NCBI RefSeq assembly: GCF_003288805.1
Contig: NZ_NHYK01000011.1
Location: 1 to 55,763 of the forward strand
Length of the DNA stretch: 55,763 bases
Reading direction: 5' to 3'
From: Helicobacter sp. 10-6591
GTDB taxonomy: Bacteria; Campylobacterota; Campylobacteria; Campylobacterales; Helicobacteraceae
The position numbers and the translations under genes were made by a program. The notes under the pieces are model-generated. The model worked only from the letters and a program-made list of their open reading frames with translations. It had not been told where the DNA came from and did not search any database. This document shows, piece by piece, positions 36,711 to 44,758 of the stretch. How positions within the stretch are numbered: position 1 is the first letter of the stretch; the number at the start of each line of letters is the position of its first letter.

Positions 36711-38135
36711 TTAAGAATCTTCTGGGTTTTGACTAATGTTTTGTAGTGCATTTATAATAAGCTCTTTGTCGCCATCTAGTAATGTGCGCATATCACAGAT
36801 GACATAATTCTTCTCGATACGCGTGATAATACTAAATTCTTGTCTCAAGCGAGATTCCAAGTCCATAGCGCAAATAATCTTGTGTCTTATCCCAATACCA
36901 AAACTTTCAAATCTTATATTTGGAAGGCTTCCTCCACCTGAGAGTGAATCTAATGGCAGAAGAGTGAAACTAAATGTGTTATTTATATTACTTTGTAATG
37001 TTGTGAGAAATTCTTGTGCATGTTCTTTTAACTCGCTTGGCTGTAAAGACAGCATGTGAAGTGTAGGAATATTTGCGTAGTCATTGTGCAAATATGCTTG
37101 TAAAGTCGCTTGCAAGACACTCAAAGTCAGTTTATCTACTCGTAATGCACGCAAAAGATGGTTGGCCTTGAGTTTGTCTACCAATTCTTTTTTGCCAGCG
37201 ATAATACCCACTTGTGGGCCGCCAAAAAGCTTATCACCGCTAAAACTCAACAAAGAAGGAGGGTTTTGAAAAATTTCCTTTAAGCTTGGTTCTTTGATTC
37301 CTTTGGCAATAGGCTTCTCTCCGTTAAGCAAATCTTGCACATAGCCACTTCCTAAGTCGTAATAATCAATCAATCCCTTTTCTTTGCACAATGCGTTTAT
37401 TTCTTTTATATCCACTGCTTTAACAAAGCCTATTTGTGTGAAATTACTTTGGTGGGCTTTCATAATAAGCGCACTTTTAGGATTGATAGATTCTATGTAA
37501 TCGTGCAAATGTGTTTTGTTTGTAGAGCCTACTTCGCGCAAGATACAGCCAGCAGACTTCATCACTTCTGGGATTCTAAACTCCCCACCAATCTCAACAA
37601 GCTCGCCACGCGATATGATAACTTCCATATCTTTAGCAAAAGTCTGCAGGATAAGGAACACCGCACTTGCATTATTATTGACAAGCAAAAATTCTTGTGC
37701 TCCAAAGAGTGCCTGTAAGAGTGTATTTGTATGTGTATAGCGAGATGAGCGCGAGCCTTTTTGCAAATCATATTCAAGCGTGTTGTAGCGCGTAAGAATA
37801 GGGGTTATCTCCTCTATGATTTTTTGTGCAAACACACTCCGTCCCAGATTGGTCTGTATGACCACACCGCTTGCATTTACTACAGGTTTGAGTGTGGCAG
37901 AAGTGAGCGTATCATAATGGGTTTTGATGGTTTGTGGGAGAGAGGCGAGTGTGTTTTGAATCTGTGAAGGTGATAGGGCATTTTGCATAATCTTTGTGCG
38001 CAAGTCTTGGAGATTTTTGCTAATAAGATTTTTTAGCAATGATTTGTTGCAGTCTCGAAAAAGTTCGTGAGAAAGCAGGAAATCGACTTTGGGAATGTTT
38101 TTTAATTGCTCAATTGACTGCTTTTGTGTGTGCAT
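36711..38135 (-). CDS. selA: L-seryl-tRNA(Sec) selenium transferase SelA
   Basis: 474 aa PLP enzyme that converts Ser-tRNA-Sec to Sec-tRNA-Sec. Motifs: VVNASGVVIQTNLGRSVFA, YNTLEYDLQKGSRSSRYTHT, LLVNNNASAVFLIL, ISRGELVEIGGEFRIP, DYYDLGSGYV and the PLP lysine in SFSGDKLFGGPQVG. First gene of the operon, with AAGGTG upstream and its own -10 box, divergent from tRNA-Sec. selD is not in the window and must be elsewhere. Confidence 0.96.
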   Translation of the reverse strand: MHTQKQSIEQLKNIPKVDFLLSHELFRDCNKSLLKNLISKNLQDLRTKIMQNALSPSQIQNTLASLPQTIKTHYDTLTSATLKPVVNASGVVIQTNLGRSVFAQKIIEEITPILTRYNTLEYDLQKGSRSSRYTHTNTLLQALFGAQEFLLVNNNASAVFLILQTFAKDMEVIISRGELVEIGGEFRIPEVMKSAGCILREVGSTNKTHLHDYIESINPKSALIMKAHQSNFTQIGFVKAVDIKEINALCKEKGLIDYYDLGSGYVQDLLNGEKPIAKGIKEPSLKEIFQNPPSLLSFSGDKLFGGPQVGIIAGKKELVDKLKANHLLRALRVDKLTLSVLQATLQAYLHNDYANIPTLHMLSLQPSELKEHAQEFLTTLQSNINNTFSFTLLPLDSLSGGGSLPNIRFESFGIGIRHKIICAMDLESRLRQEFSIITRIEKNYVICDMRTLLDGDKELIINALQNISQNPEDS

Positions 38136-38166
38136 AACTTACACCTTAATTTAATGGGAGTGTGCA

Positions 38167-38172
38167 ATTATA
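38167..38172 (-). promoter_or_regulatory. -10 box for selA-selB
   Basis: TATAAT on the minus strand, 32 bases before the selA ATG and 50 bases from the oppositely directed -10 box of tRNA-Sec. Confidence 0.55.
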
Positions 38173-38221
38173 CTTTAAAGTTTATAGTGATTCACTAAAG
38201 TTCCTCTCAGTTAGTATCGCG

Positions 38222-38227
38222 TATAAT
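38222..38227 (+). promoter_or_regulatory. -10 box for tRNA-Sec
   Basis: TATAAT directly upstream of the tRNA, 11 bases before its first base. fliQ and murB could be read from the same promoter, since fliQ starts 21 bases after the tRNA. Confidence 0.55.
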
Positions 38228-38238
38228 CCCACAGTATT

Positions 38239-38337
38239 TGGGAGGCAAGTGTAGCTGGTGCGCACCTTAGGCTTCAAACCTAATGTAGGGCTAGATGACT
38301 AGTCCTTGGGGAGTTCGATTCTCTCGCCTTCTCGCCA
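38239..38337 (+). tRNA. selC: tRNA-Sec (anticodon TCA)
   Basis: About 99 nt. Anticodon stem TTAGG/CCTAA encloses the loop CTTCAAA with anticodon TCA (38274-38276), which reads UGA. The variable arm is long, with an 8-bp stem (AGGGCTAG/CTAGTCCT) and a 4-nt loop, as in tRNA-Sec. The T arm is GGGAG-TTCGATT-CTCTC, and the acceptor strand ends GCCTTCTC-G-CCA with CCA encoded. The acceptor pairs over 7 of 8 positions if the tRNA starts at 38239 (G-U pairs included). The extended acceptor plus 5-bp T stem is the bacterial Sec pattern. It lies divergent from selA. Confidence 0.92.
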
Positions 38338-38358
38338 TATGAAATTAAGGTTCAACTG

Positions 38359-38625
38359 ATGGAATCCCAACTGATGTCTTTAGCTATCCAAACTTATAAA
38401 CTTACACTTATTCTTTCGCTTCCTATGCTTTTGGCAGGACTTATCGTAGGACTTTTAGTGAGTATTTTCCAAGCTACTACACAGATAAATGAGATGACTT
38501 TGAGTTTCGTACCAAAGATACTAGCAGTTGTCGCTGTGATAATCTTTAGCATGCCTTGGATGATTAGTATGATTACAGATTACATGACTATGCTTATAGA
38601 GATGATTCCACATATCAAGTTTTGA
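38359..38625 (+). CDS. fliQ: Flagellar export apparatus protein FliQ
   Basis: 88 aa with two membrane segments (LTLILSLPMLLAGLIVGLLV and ILAVVAVIIFSMPWMISMI) and the family motif IFQATTQINEMTLSFVPK between them. Part of the FliPQR export gate. TTAAGGTT precedes the ATG. Its TGA overlaps the murB ATG, the same pair as in H. pylori. Confidence 0.95.
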   Translation: MESQLMSLAIQTYKLTLILSLPMLLAGLIVGLLVSIFQATTQINEMTLSFVPKILAVVAVIIFSMPWMISMITDYMTMLIEMIPHIKF

Positions 38626-39425
38626 TGCGTACAGAAATTATTGATTTTGCAAGATACTCGAGTCTGCGTATCGGGGCAAAACTCCGCGTGTGTCTTATAC
38701 AGTCCCAAGAGGATTGCTTGGCATTACAGAAGCACACAATAATTGGCAGGGCAAACAACCTCCTTGTATCTCCAAACGCTAGAAATCTTGCGATGCTAGA
38801 TTCTGCGATGTTTGAGAATATCAGCTTAGAAAAAGACCACATACTCATAGGAGCGGCTACTAGCTCCTCTAGGATTTTTCGATTCTATAAGCAGCATAAT
38901 CTCGCTGGTGCGGAGTTTTTGAAAGGATTGCCCGGATCTCTTGGTGGGATTATCAAAATGAATGCTGGGCTAAGGGTTCTTACAAAAATGTATGAGATAA
39001 AAGAGCAATTGCTAGAGGTAAATATCAACGGAGAATGGCTAGATTCTCATAAATTACATTTGGCCTATCGCACAAGCAATATTTGCGGGGTTATTTTACA
39101 AGCGCGTTTGAGAGTGCAAAAAGGCTTTGATGAGACATTAGCCAAAGAATTTTCGCTTATCCGTGCGAAACACCCTAAAGAGCCAAGTTGCGGGAGTTGC
39201 TTCAAAAATCCTGCCAATGACTTTGCAGGCAGACTTTTAGAATCTGTGGGGTTAAAAGGTTTTAGTATAGGTGGTGTAGGCTTTAGCGCGCAACACGCAA
39301 ATTTTTTGGTTAATCTAGGAAATGGGAGTTTTGGAGACGCACTAAAACTTATACAGCTTGCCAAATCACGGGTGTATGAGAAATTTAAGAAAGTATTAGA
39401 ACCTGAAGTGCAAATCATTGGATAG
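38625..39425 (+). CDS. murB: UDP-N-acetylenolpyruvoylglucosamine reductase MurB
   Basis: 266 aa FAD enzyme making UDP-MurNAc for peptidoglycan. ATG 38625 overlaps the fliQ stop (TGATG). Motifs: FARYSSLRIGAKLRV, IIGRANNLLVSP, FLKGLPGSLGGIIKMNAG, AYRTSNI, the catalytic Ser region EPSCGSCFKNP, and GFSIGGVGFSAQHANFLVN. It belongs to the shorter MurB type found in Helicobacter. Confidence 0.94.
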   Translation: MRTEIIDFARYSSLRIGAKLRVCLIQSQEDCLALQKHTIIGRANNLLVSPNARNLAMLDSAMFENISLEKDHILIGAATSSSRIFRFYKQHNLAGAEFLKGLPGSLGGIIKMNAGLRVLTKMYEIKEQLLEVNINGEWLDSHKLHLAYRTSNICGVILQARLRVQKGFDETLAKEFSLIRAKHPKEPSCGSCFKNPANDFAGRLLESVGLKGFSIGGVGFSAQHANFLVNLGNGSFGDALKLIQLAKSRVYEKFKKVLEPEVQIIG

Positions 39426-39465
39426 GAATCTTTTCCAAATGCTTAATGTTTTTTAAGGAGAAAAC

Positions 39466-39838
39466 ATGTGCAAATCTCACATCTGCTCTACACTTGTCTT
39501 TAGTATCTCTTATGGGCTTGCTAATGGAGTAATTTCGCAAACTATTAACGGGGGGGGGGCGCCTCTAGAGTCTCGTAATACACTATATTCTTATTCTAGG
39601 GCTGATTCTGCACCTACAAAACCCAGCGAATTTTGTTTCAGATGCGCATTTTGTAGGTGTAGATGGTGTAAGTTTTAAAAGTGCAGGGATTTCGCAAGCG
39701 CGTAATTTGAGTTTTTTAAGTTTTGGAGCAAGTTATGTCTTTTCACATTTGATTCTAAGAGCAGAGTATAGTATTTCTCTTAATGGTGGTAGTCATGAAG
39801 ATGAAGTTATGAATATCAATCTACGTTATGGATTTTAA
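39466..39838 (+). pseudogene. Broken outer-membrane protein gene with a G10 tract
   Basis: A good TAAGGAG ribosome site and ATG 39466 begin a signal-peptide-like start (MCKSHICSTLVFSISYGLAN). A run of ten G follows (39550-39559), and the frame then stops at TAA 39676. In another frame, from about 39620 to TAA 39838, the sequence reads as the end of a beta-barrel: NFVSDAHFVGVDGVSF, ARNLSFLSFGASYVFSHLIL, RAEYSISLNGG and NINLRYGF with a terminal Phe. Changing only the G count does not join the two parts, because the other frames hit stops within 30 bases. The gene is therefore shortened and damaged as well as tract-bearing. Confidence 0.6.
39550..39559 (+). repeat. Poly-G tract, 10 G
   Basis: Homopolymer inside the start of the broken outer-membrane protein gene, a type of tract that mediates slipped-strand phase variation in Helicobacter. 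Confidence 0.9.
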
Positions 39839-39842
39839 GATT

Positions 39843-41180
39843 CTATTCAAATTCAACAAGAATCATTCCGCTAAACGCATTGCCTTTGTAAAACTCCACT
39901 CGATAGAGCTTTGCATTTATATCGAGGGCAAACTTTTTGAGCATCGCCTTTTTCTGCACTAAGACGTCAAATTCTTGGGGTTTCTTTGCGATGTCATTGG
40001 GCTTGATAAATCCAATGACATTTGCACGGTAGCCGTCTTTATTGTGCAGATAGAAATTATCTTTGACTTTGAGGATGGAGCCAATTTTTACTTCTTGTCT
40101 TTTGCCATCTACTTGTATATCTATATGCTCCAAGCTTTTGTCAAACTCCAAATACAAAGGCTTTATGCGAGCCATTGTGCGATTGCCATATTTTAAAAAT
40201 ACCATAGAATCTGCCTTGAAATCGCCCTCTGGACTGAGGCCTAAAATATAGCTTTTGGATTCTAATGCCAGATTTTGCACATCTCCTTTTGCGCTCAAAG
40301 GTATAGGGAAAAAGTTGATGGGTGATTTGAGATGGAAAAGTGGGATTGTGATAGAAGAATCTATCGTGAGTGTGAGATTCTTGTCGTTGATAAGTGAGGC
40401 TATTGTCTTTGGTGTGAGGTCGAAATTGCGCTCAAACTCCACTCCTACAGCTTGCAAAAATCCCTCAATGCCTAATAGATGGTAATACACCCTTTCTCTG
40501 AGAGGCAATGTCTTTGAGGCCTCATGTGCAAAAGCTGGTTTGCCATTGGTTATCGCAAAATAAGTGAGGCTTTTTTGCATTTGCTTGTCTTTTATGGCGG
40601 TATGGGTGTTGTGGATATGGTATTTGTGGAATGATTTTAAAAGCCCTGTGTTTGTGTGTGCTACGATTTGCTCTACTATCTCTTTGAGATTCCCAAAAGG
40701 CTCTACATTAATAGAATCTTGATCGATAATCGAGCAGTTTCCCCAACGTTTTGGATTAAAAGTCTCATTTATATACTGCTCTCTGTAAAAGCCACTTCCG
40801 TCATGCATATGAAAAACTGCTTGGATCTCTGCTTTGAGAATCTGCTCCTTGATTTTTTGTATCACTCCAAATTCTGGGTCGCGTTTGCTTAAAGTAGCAA
40901 ATTTTCTATTGAGATCACCATAGATCCCTCTGCTGTTGTAATACATAGAATGTGGGCTTAAGACAGGTATCACTCTCACACTGCCTTTTTTGATTGTGTA
41001 ATACTGCAAGAAAAGATTTGTTGCGTTGTAAGCACCTGGCTCATCACCCTGAATCCCGCTCATAATAAGTACATTGTGTCCGCTTTGTGCTCCTTGCATA
41101 TCATAGACTTTAAAATCAATGGGCGCTATACAGAATAGAAAATGCAGATTGCATACGAAAAACAGAAAAACTCTACCCAC
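39843..41180 (-). CDS. csd4: Peptidoglycan DL-carboxypeptidase Csd4 (M99 family)
   Basis: 445 aa. Trims the murein tripeptide to a dipeptide and controls helical cell shape in H. pylori and C. jejuni (there called Pgp1). Signal peptide VFLFFVCNLHFLFC, then the catalytic domain: LIMSGIQGDEPGAYNATNLF and VFHMHDGSGFYREQY. The zinc ligands known from H. pylori Csd4 (Gln46, Glu49, His128) correspond to Gln44, Glu47 and His126, including the unusual Gln. Two C-terminal beta-domains follow. It has its own -10 box and is convergent with the broken outer-membrane gene. Confidence 0.92.
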   Translation of the reverse strand: MGRVFLFFVCNLHFLFCIAPIDFKVYDMQGAQSGHNVLIMSGIQGDEPGAYNATNLFLQYYTIKKGSVRVIPVLSPHSMYYNSRGIYGDLNRKFATLSKRDPEFGVIQKIKEQILKAEIQAVFHMHDGSGFYREQYINETFNPKRWGNCSIIDQDSINVEPFGNLKEIVEQIVAHTNTGLLKSFHKYHIHNTHTAIKDKQMQKSLTYFAITNGKPAFAHEASKTLPLRERVYYHLLGIEGFLQAVGVEFERNFDLTPKTIASLINDKNLTLTIDSSITIPLFHLKSPINFFPIPLSAKGDVQNLALESKSYILGLSPEGDFKADSMVFLKYGNRTMARIKPLYLEFDKSLEHIDIQVDGKRQEVKIGSILKVKDNFYLHNKDGYRANVIGFIKPNDIAKKPQEFDVLVQKKAMLKKFALDINAKLYRVEFYKGNAFSGMILVEFE

Positions 41181-41243
41181 TCTTAATACTCCTTGTTGTT
41201 TTCAATACAAATTTTGGATGTTCAAGGCTTAGCAAAAGCGCGC

Positions 41244-41249
41244 ATTATA
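41244..41249 (-). promoter_or_regulatory. -10 box for csd4
   Basis: TATAAT on the minus strand, 64 bases before the csd4 ATG, in the 143-base gap behind mobA. Confidence 0.5.
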
Positions 41250-41323
41250 GCATATTAGCAAGGCTTTGGAGGGATTGTAAGCCCGCTTAGAATGCGGAAG
41301 ATAGACTTTAAGAAAAACGCTTT

Positions 41324-41983
41324 TTATTCTTTATTTATCTCATGAGATTGCAATGCAATCTGTGCATTTTGGTAGTCTTGGAGTGTATTGAGATTAAAGC
41401 TTAGTGTATTATCATCAAGCTCCAAGCTCAAGTGAGAGAGAGAATCTATAAGTTTAGAGACTTTCAAATCCTGCGCTTTCAATGCCTTGTTTAGAGAATC
41501 CAGTGTGCTTGTATGCCAAAGTGAGATAAGAAAATGTTCTTTTCTTTGATTATTTGCCAAGATTTGCGTGATGTAGCCTACTTGCGTTTCAGGCGAGCTC
41601 TTGATTTGCCCAAAAAGCTGCTGGAAATGCCAAGGAGTGATGAAAGGTGAATCCACACTGGCAATCGCTACATATTTGCTCTTGTTCTTAAGTGCATATA
41701 CAAGAGCGCTTTTTATTCCAAAAAGTGGAGAGAACAAGGAGGCATCTTGGTAGTCTGGTTGTTGTTTGGATTCTATTAAAAGAGGCAAGTTAAGCGCGCT
41801 AAATCTCTCATCCGGGCTTTTTGTGCAAAGTAGCGTTTGCTTAAATCCTTTAGAGAGCCTGTTATAGACAAATTCCGCTAAAGACATAGAGCCAAATTCA
41901 AGCAATGCTTTGTCTTGACCCATTCTGCTAGATCGCCCACCACAGAGAATGACACAAGAGATAGACATGGTATTAAAAGGCAT
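41324..41983 (-). CDS. mobA: Molybdenum cofactor guanylyltransferase MobA
   Basis: 219 aa. Attaches GMP to molybdopterin to make the cofactor of formate dehydrogenase-type enzymes. Signature VILCGGRSSRMGQDKALLEF at the N-terminus, VASVDSPFITPWHF with the metal Asp, and the KALKAQDLKVSKLID region. Two starts are possible, 41983 and ATG 41968; neither has a strong ribosome site, so coupling to the porin stop (41973-41975) is likely. It fits the selenium locus, since Mo formate dehydrogenases are a common selenoprotein, though none is seen here. Confidence 0.88.
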   Translation of the reverse strand: MPFNTMSISCVILCGGRSSRMGQDKALLEFGSMSLAEFVYNRLSKGFKQTLLCTKSPDERFSALNLPLLIESKQQPDYQDASLFSPLFGIKSALVYALKNKSKYVAIASVDSPFITPWHFQQLFGQIKSSPETQVGYITQILANNQRKEHFLISLWHTSTLDSLNKALKAQDLKVSKLIDSLSHLSLELDDNTLSFNLNTLQDYQNAQIALQSHEINKE

Positions 41984-43199
41984 ATTCTATGAAAGTCTTA
42001 AAGTAGCTTGAGTTTATGCTATTAGCACTTGTGCGTCTTTCTTGTCGCATGTACACAGCCACAGCACCTAGATTCCAAGAGTTGCTTGTCATAAATCCTA
42101 CTCCTACGCTGATTTGTGTTTGTTTGCCGCCGTGTGTGCGAATTTTTATACCATTTGATTGTCGGATATGGAGGTTAAAGCTGAGATTTTCAAGCTTGAA
42201 AGCCCCAAAGCCATAAAAAGATTCTGTTTGTCCATAAAACATGTTCGTTGCATTACTGCCATTATGCCATCCACCCGGCGCTATCACATTGAATAAAAAT
42301 GGTGTGTGATCATCTGCTTCAAACACAAACTTATTACCAAGATAAGCGTTTATAAAGTCTTTTTCGCCGATTTTCACCCAACCAAGCCCAGTGATAAAGG
42401 ATTCTTTGTAATGCATACTTATGCGCACAAATCCTAGATAAGTATGTCCAATGTCTTTTTCTCCATGAAAGAATGCATTCTCAGGTGCGCGTAAAAGAGG
42501 CATAAGGCTATGAGAATATGCAAAGTGTGAGAGTGCTTGCAAACTCCAAGCAAGAGAGAAGGGGATTTGTAGATAAATATTTGCGCCAGCTGTATTGAAA
42601 ATATCCACAAAATGGTATTCATACAATCCTATGGAACTTGTCTTGTTGCCTATTTGTACACCTATGACAAGCATGTCTTTTGAGTTGTATTCCTTTTGGA
42701 ATTCCTCGAAGTTTGATTGTTCTTCACGATTGATATGGGCTTGTTCGTTTGCATAGGCTGCATAGATTCTAAGATTTGTACTCTGGGTGAGATCTTGTTT
42801 GTAATCAAGCAAGCTTCCTTGTATATGCTCTCCTAGCCAGTCTAGATTGGATTCAAATCTGCCTAGTTGTGCGCTGAAATTATTGCTTTGGTAATGCAAG
42901 AAACCCTTATTATTGACATAGCTTGCTCGTGAGTAGTCTTTGATATTCTCTTTTGGGTCACTCAAAAGAGCAAGCGCGCCAAAAACTCCAAGCGACAGCA
43001 CAACATCTTTGTGGGGTTTGTGGCTGAGTATGCCGGAGAAATTTAATGTGCCATAAGAATCTTTGTTTGCTCCAAGGCTTGAGCTTTTGACAAAGCTACC
43101 TATATATCCACTTACTTCTGAAAAATCCTCGTGGTTTTCTTCTTGGCTGCTAGCATTACTAAAAGTTATCAAGAAAAAAAAGAGGAAAACTTGTCTCAT
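41973..43199 (-). CDS. Outer-membrane porin-like beta-barrel (Hof/Opr type)
   Basis: 408 aa. Signal peptide MRQVFLFFFLITFSNASS, then alternating beta-strands to a terminal Phe (YFKTFIEYAF). The N-terminal strand VSGYIGSFVKSSSLGAN, the segment YQSNNFSAQLGRFESNLDWLGEHIQGSLLDY and the GGWHNGSNATNMFYGQTESFYGFG part resemble the OprD-like outer-membrane porins of Helicobacter. It is a likely channel for small solutes; the substrate is unknown. It has its own -10 box, divergent from dapD. Confidence 0.72.
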   Translation of the reverse strand: MRQVFLFFFLITFSNASSQEENHEDFSEVSGYIGSFVKSSSLGANKDSYGTLNFSGILSHKPHKDVVLSLGVFGALALLSDPKENIKDYSRASYVNNKGFLHYQSNNFSAQLGRFESNLDWLGEHIQGSLLDYKQDLTQSTNLRIYAAYANEQAHINREEQSNFEEFQKEYNSKDMLVIGVQIGNKTSSIGLYEYHFVDIFNTAGANIYLQIPFSLAWSLQALSHFAYSHSLMPLLRAPENAFFHGEKDIGHTYLGFVRISMHYKESFITGLGWVKIGEKDFINAYLGNKFVFEADDHTPFLFNVIAPGGWHNGSNATNMFYGQTESFYGFGAFKLENLSFNLHIRQSNGIKIRTHGGKQTQISVGVGFMTSNSWNLGAVAVYMRQERRTSANSINSSYFKTFIEYAF

Positions 43200-43225
43200 T
43201 GAGAAGCGCCATTGTTTTTGGGCTT

Positions 43226-43231
43226 ATTATA
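43226..43231 (-). promoter_or_regulatory. -10 box for the porin-like gene
   Basis: TATAAT on the minus strand, 27 bases before the ATG. The same short gap has TACAAT on the plus strand (43258-43263) for dapD. Confidence 0.5.
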
Positions 43232-43257
43232 ACACATGCCTTTTGACTAACTTCTGC

Positions 43258-43263
43258 TACAAT
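43258..43263 (+). promoter_or_regulatory. Possible -10 box for dapD
   Basis: TACAAT 32 bases before the dapD ATG, followed by TAAGGAG as the ribosome site. Confidence 0.4.
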
Positions 43264-43294
43264 CCCCTCCCTATCTTGAATCTAAGGAGTATAT

Positions 43295-44497
43295 ATGCAA
43301 GGTTTTAAAACTTTTGTGGATAATTTTCAGAAAACACCAAATTACAGACAACCTTTAGGCTTTGGTATCGCTCGTGTGGATATTGGTAAAGGTGGCAAGA
43401 TTCTGTGTGCAAGCTATCCACTACTGAATTGGCAGGGAGAAAATCTTGGCACTTTTGCAGTTTTGCTCCAATCTGCCTTGAATGCTAAGAGTGTTATCAG
43501 CGAAAACCAAAATGAAGCACTTTATGGCGTCAATGGTGAGTTTCTTAAGAGTGCGTTAGAGCTGTATTCACCATTTTTAAGCGAATCTTTGAGTGATGAG
43601 AATATGCACAAAAATATCCAAATCATCTTAGAACTCCAAAAAGTCGCCAACAAAGGCAAACTGATGAATAAAAAGGGCGAAGCGAAGTATAGATTGTGTG
43701 TGCTGTATACTGATGAGGTGTGTAATAGCGTAGAGAGTGTGTATATGAAGCTTTTAGCGCTTTCTTTGGGAAAAGCCCCTCTAAGGAGTCTCAATCTCAA
43801 TGGAATCTTTGCTCTGCTAAGCAATGTAGCATGGAGTGGCAATAAGCCCTATGAGCTTGAGTGGTTGCGCAAGAATGAGATAAAGTTAAAGCTGAAAGGC
43901 AAATTCCCAAGTATTGATTTTGTCGATAAGTTCCCTCGCTATCTTATGCAAGTCATTCCGCAATATGACAATATACGGCTTTTGGATTCTGCTAAAACCC
44001 GCTTTGGGGCATATCTGGGTAAAGGTGGCTATACGCAGATGCCCGGCGCAAGCTATGTGAATTTTAATGCTGGCGCACTTGGTGAGTGTATGAATGAAGG
44101 CAGGATCAGCTCAAGTGTGATCGTAGGTGAGGGCAGTGATATAGGTGGTGGTGCTAGTATTTTAGGGGTCTTAAGTGGCGGAAATAGCGATCCTATTAGC
44201 ATTGGCAAGAACTGCCTTTTAGGAGTGAATAGTTCTACTGGGATTAGCTTGGGCGATGGCTGTATAGTCGATGGTGGGATAGCAGTCTTAAGCGGGACTG
44301 TTTTTGAGATTTCAAAATTTGAAGCTGAAAAGATCGCAGAGATTAATCCGGGATTTATCATCAATCAAAGCAATTTGTACAAAGGCAAAGAACTTTCGGG
44401 TAGAAATGGAATCCACTTCCGCCAAGATTCTAAAAACGGGCATATGATAGCTTTCAGAAGCAATCGCAAGATTGAACTAAATAGCGCACTACACTAA
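43295..44497 (+). CDS. dapD: Tetrahydrodipicolinate N-succinyltransferase DapD
   Basis: 400 aa. Succinyl-CoA-dependent step of lysine/meso-DAP synthesis. The long epsilonproteobacterial form: an N-terminal domain (PLGFGIARVDIGKGGKILCASYP), then LLDSAKTRFGAYLGKGGYTQMPGASYVNFNAG and a left-handed beta-helix (SSVIVGEGSDIGGGASILGV, ISIGKNCLLGVNSSTGISLG). A TAAGGAG ribosome site precedes the ATG. Its stop codon overlaps that of the convergent small gene. Confidence 0.94.
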   Translation: MQGFKTFVDNFQKTPNYRQPLGFGIARVDIGKGGKILCASYPLLNWQGENLGTFAVLLQSALNAKSVISENQNEALYGVNGEFLKSALELYSPFLSESLSDENMHKNIQIILELQKVANKGKLMNKKGEAKYRLCVLYTDEVCNSVESVYMKLLALSLGKAPLRSLNLNGIFALLSNVAWSGNKPYELEWLRKNEIKLKLKGKFPSIDFVDKFPRYLMQVIPQYDNIRLLDSAKTRFGAYLGKGGYTQMPGASYVNFNAGALGECMNEGRISSSVIVGEGSDIGGGASILGVLSGGNSDPISIGKNCLLGVNSSTGISLGDGCIVDGGIAVLSGTVFEISKFEAEKIAEINPGFIINQSNLYKGKELSGRNGIHFRQDSKNGHMIAFRSNRKIELNSALH

Positions 44498-44745
44498 GGC
44501 TTTTTGTCGACTAATCCCAAAAGCCAATCTTTATTGGATTCTATGTGGTTGGAGGATTTTTCTAAAAGATTATCGCGGATACTCTCTAGCTCACTGAATT
44601 CTAAGACTTCCATAATGTCCTTATTGAGATATGTTTGCTGCAGTTTAGAATCTCTGTGGGCTATGTTGTTAAGCAAAGCTTGGATTTCATCTATCAAGCC
44701 TTGCTTGGTTACTAATTCTCCGCTTTTTGTAAGGTAGGTTTGCAT
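44494..44745 (-). CDS. Small conserved-looking hypothetical protein behind a G10 tract
   Basis: 83 aa, soluble, helical, Leu/Glu/Asn-rich (LIDEIQALLNNIAHRDSKLQ, DIMEVLEFSELESIRDNLLE). No family was recognised. Its only ribosome-binding sequence is a run of ten G (44749-44758) ending 3 bases before the ATG, which also covers the stop codon of the exonuclease gene upstream. Translation is therefore probably coupled to the exonuclease and sensitive to tract length. Confidence 0.6.
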   Translation of the reverse strand: MQTYLTKSGELVTKQGLIDEIQALLNNIAHRDSKLQQTYLNKDIMEVLEFSELESIRDNLLEKSSNHIESNKDWLLGLVDKKP

Positions 44746-44748
44746 TAT

Positions 44749-44758
44749 CCCCCCCCCC
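44749..44758 (-). repeat. Poly-G tract (minus strand), 10 G, in the ribosome site of a small gene
   Basis: Homopolymer between the exonuclease stop (TAG, sharing one G) and the ATG of the small gene. G-rich sequence here can act as a Shine-Dalgarno site whose strength and spacing change with tract length. Confidence 0.85.

Noticed and set aside
36701-36751. 17-codon upstream extension of selB
   Set aside because: It would lie within the selA coding end; ATG 36700 has a ribosome site and starts at the GTPase domain.
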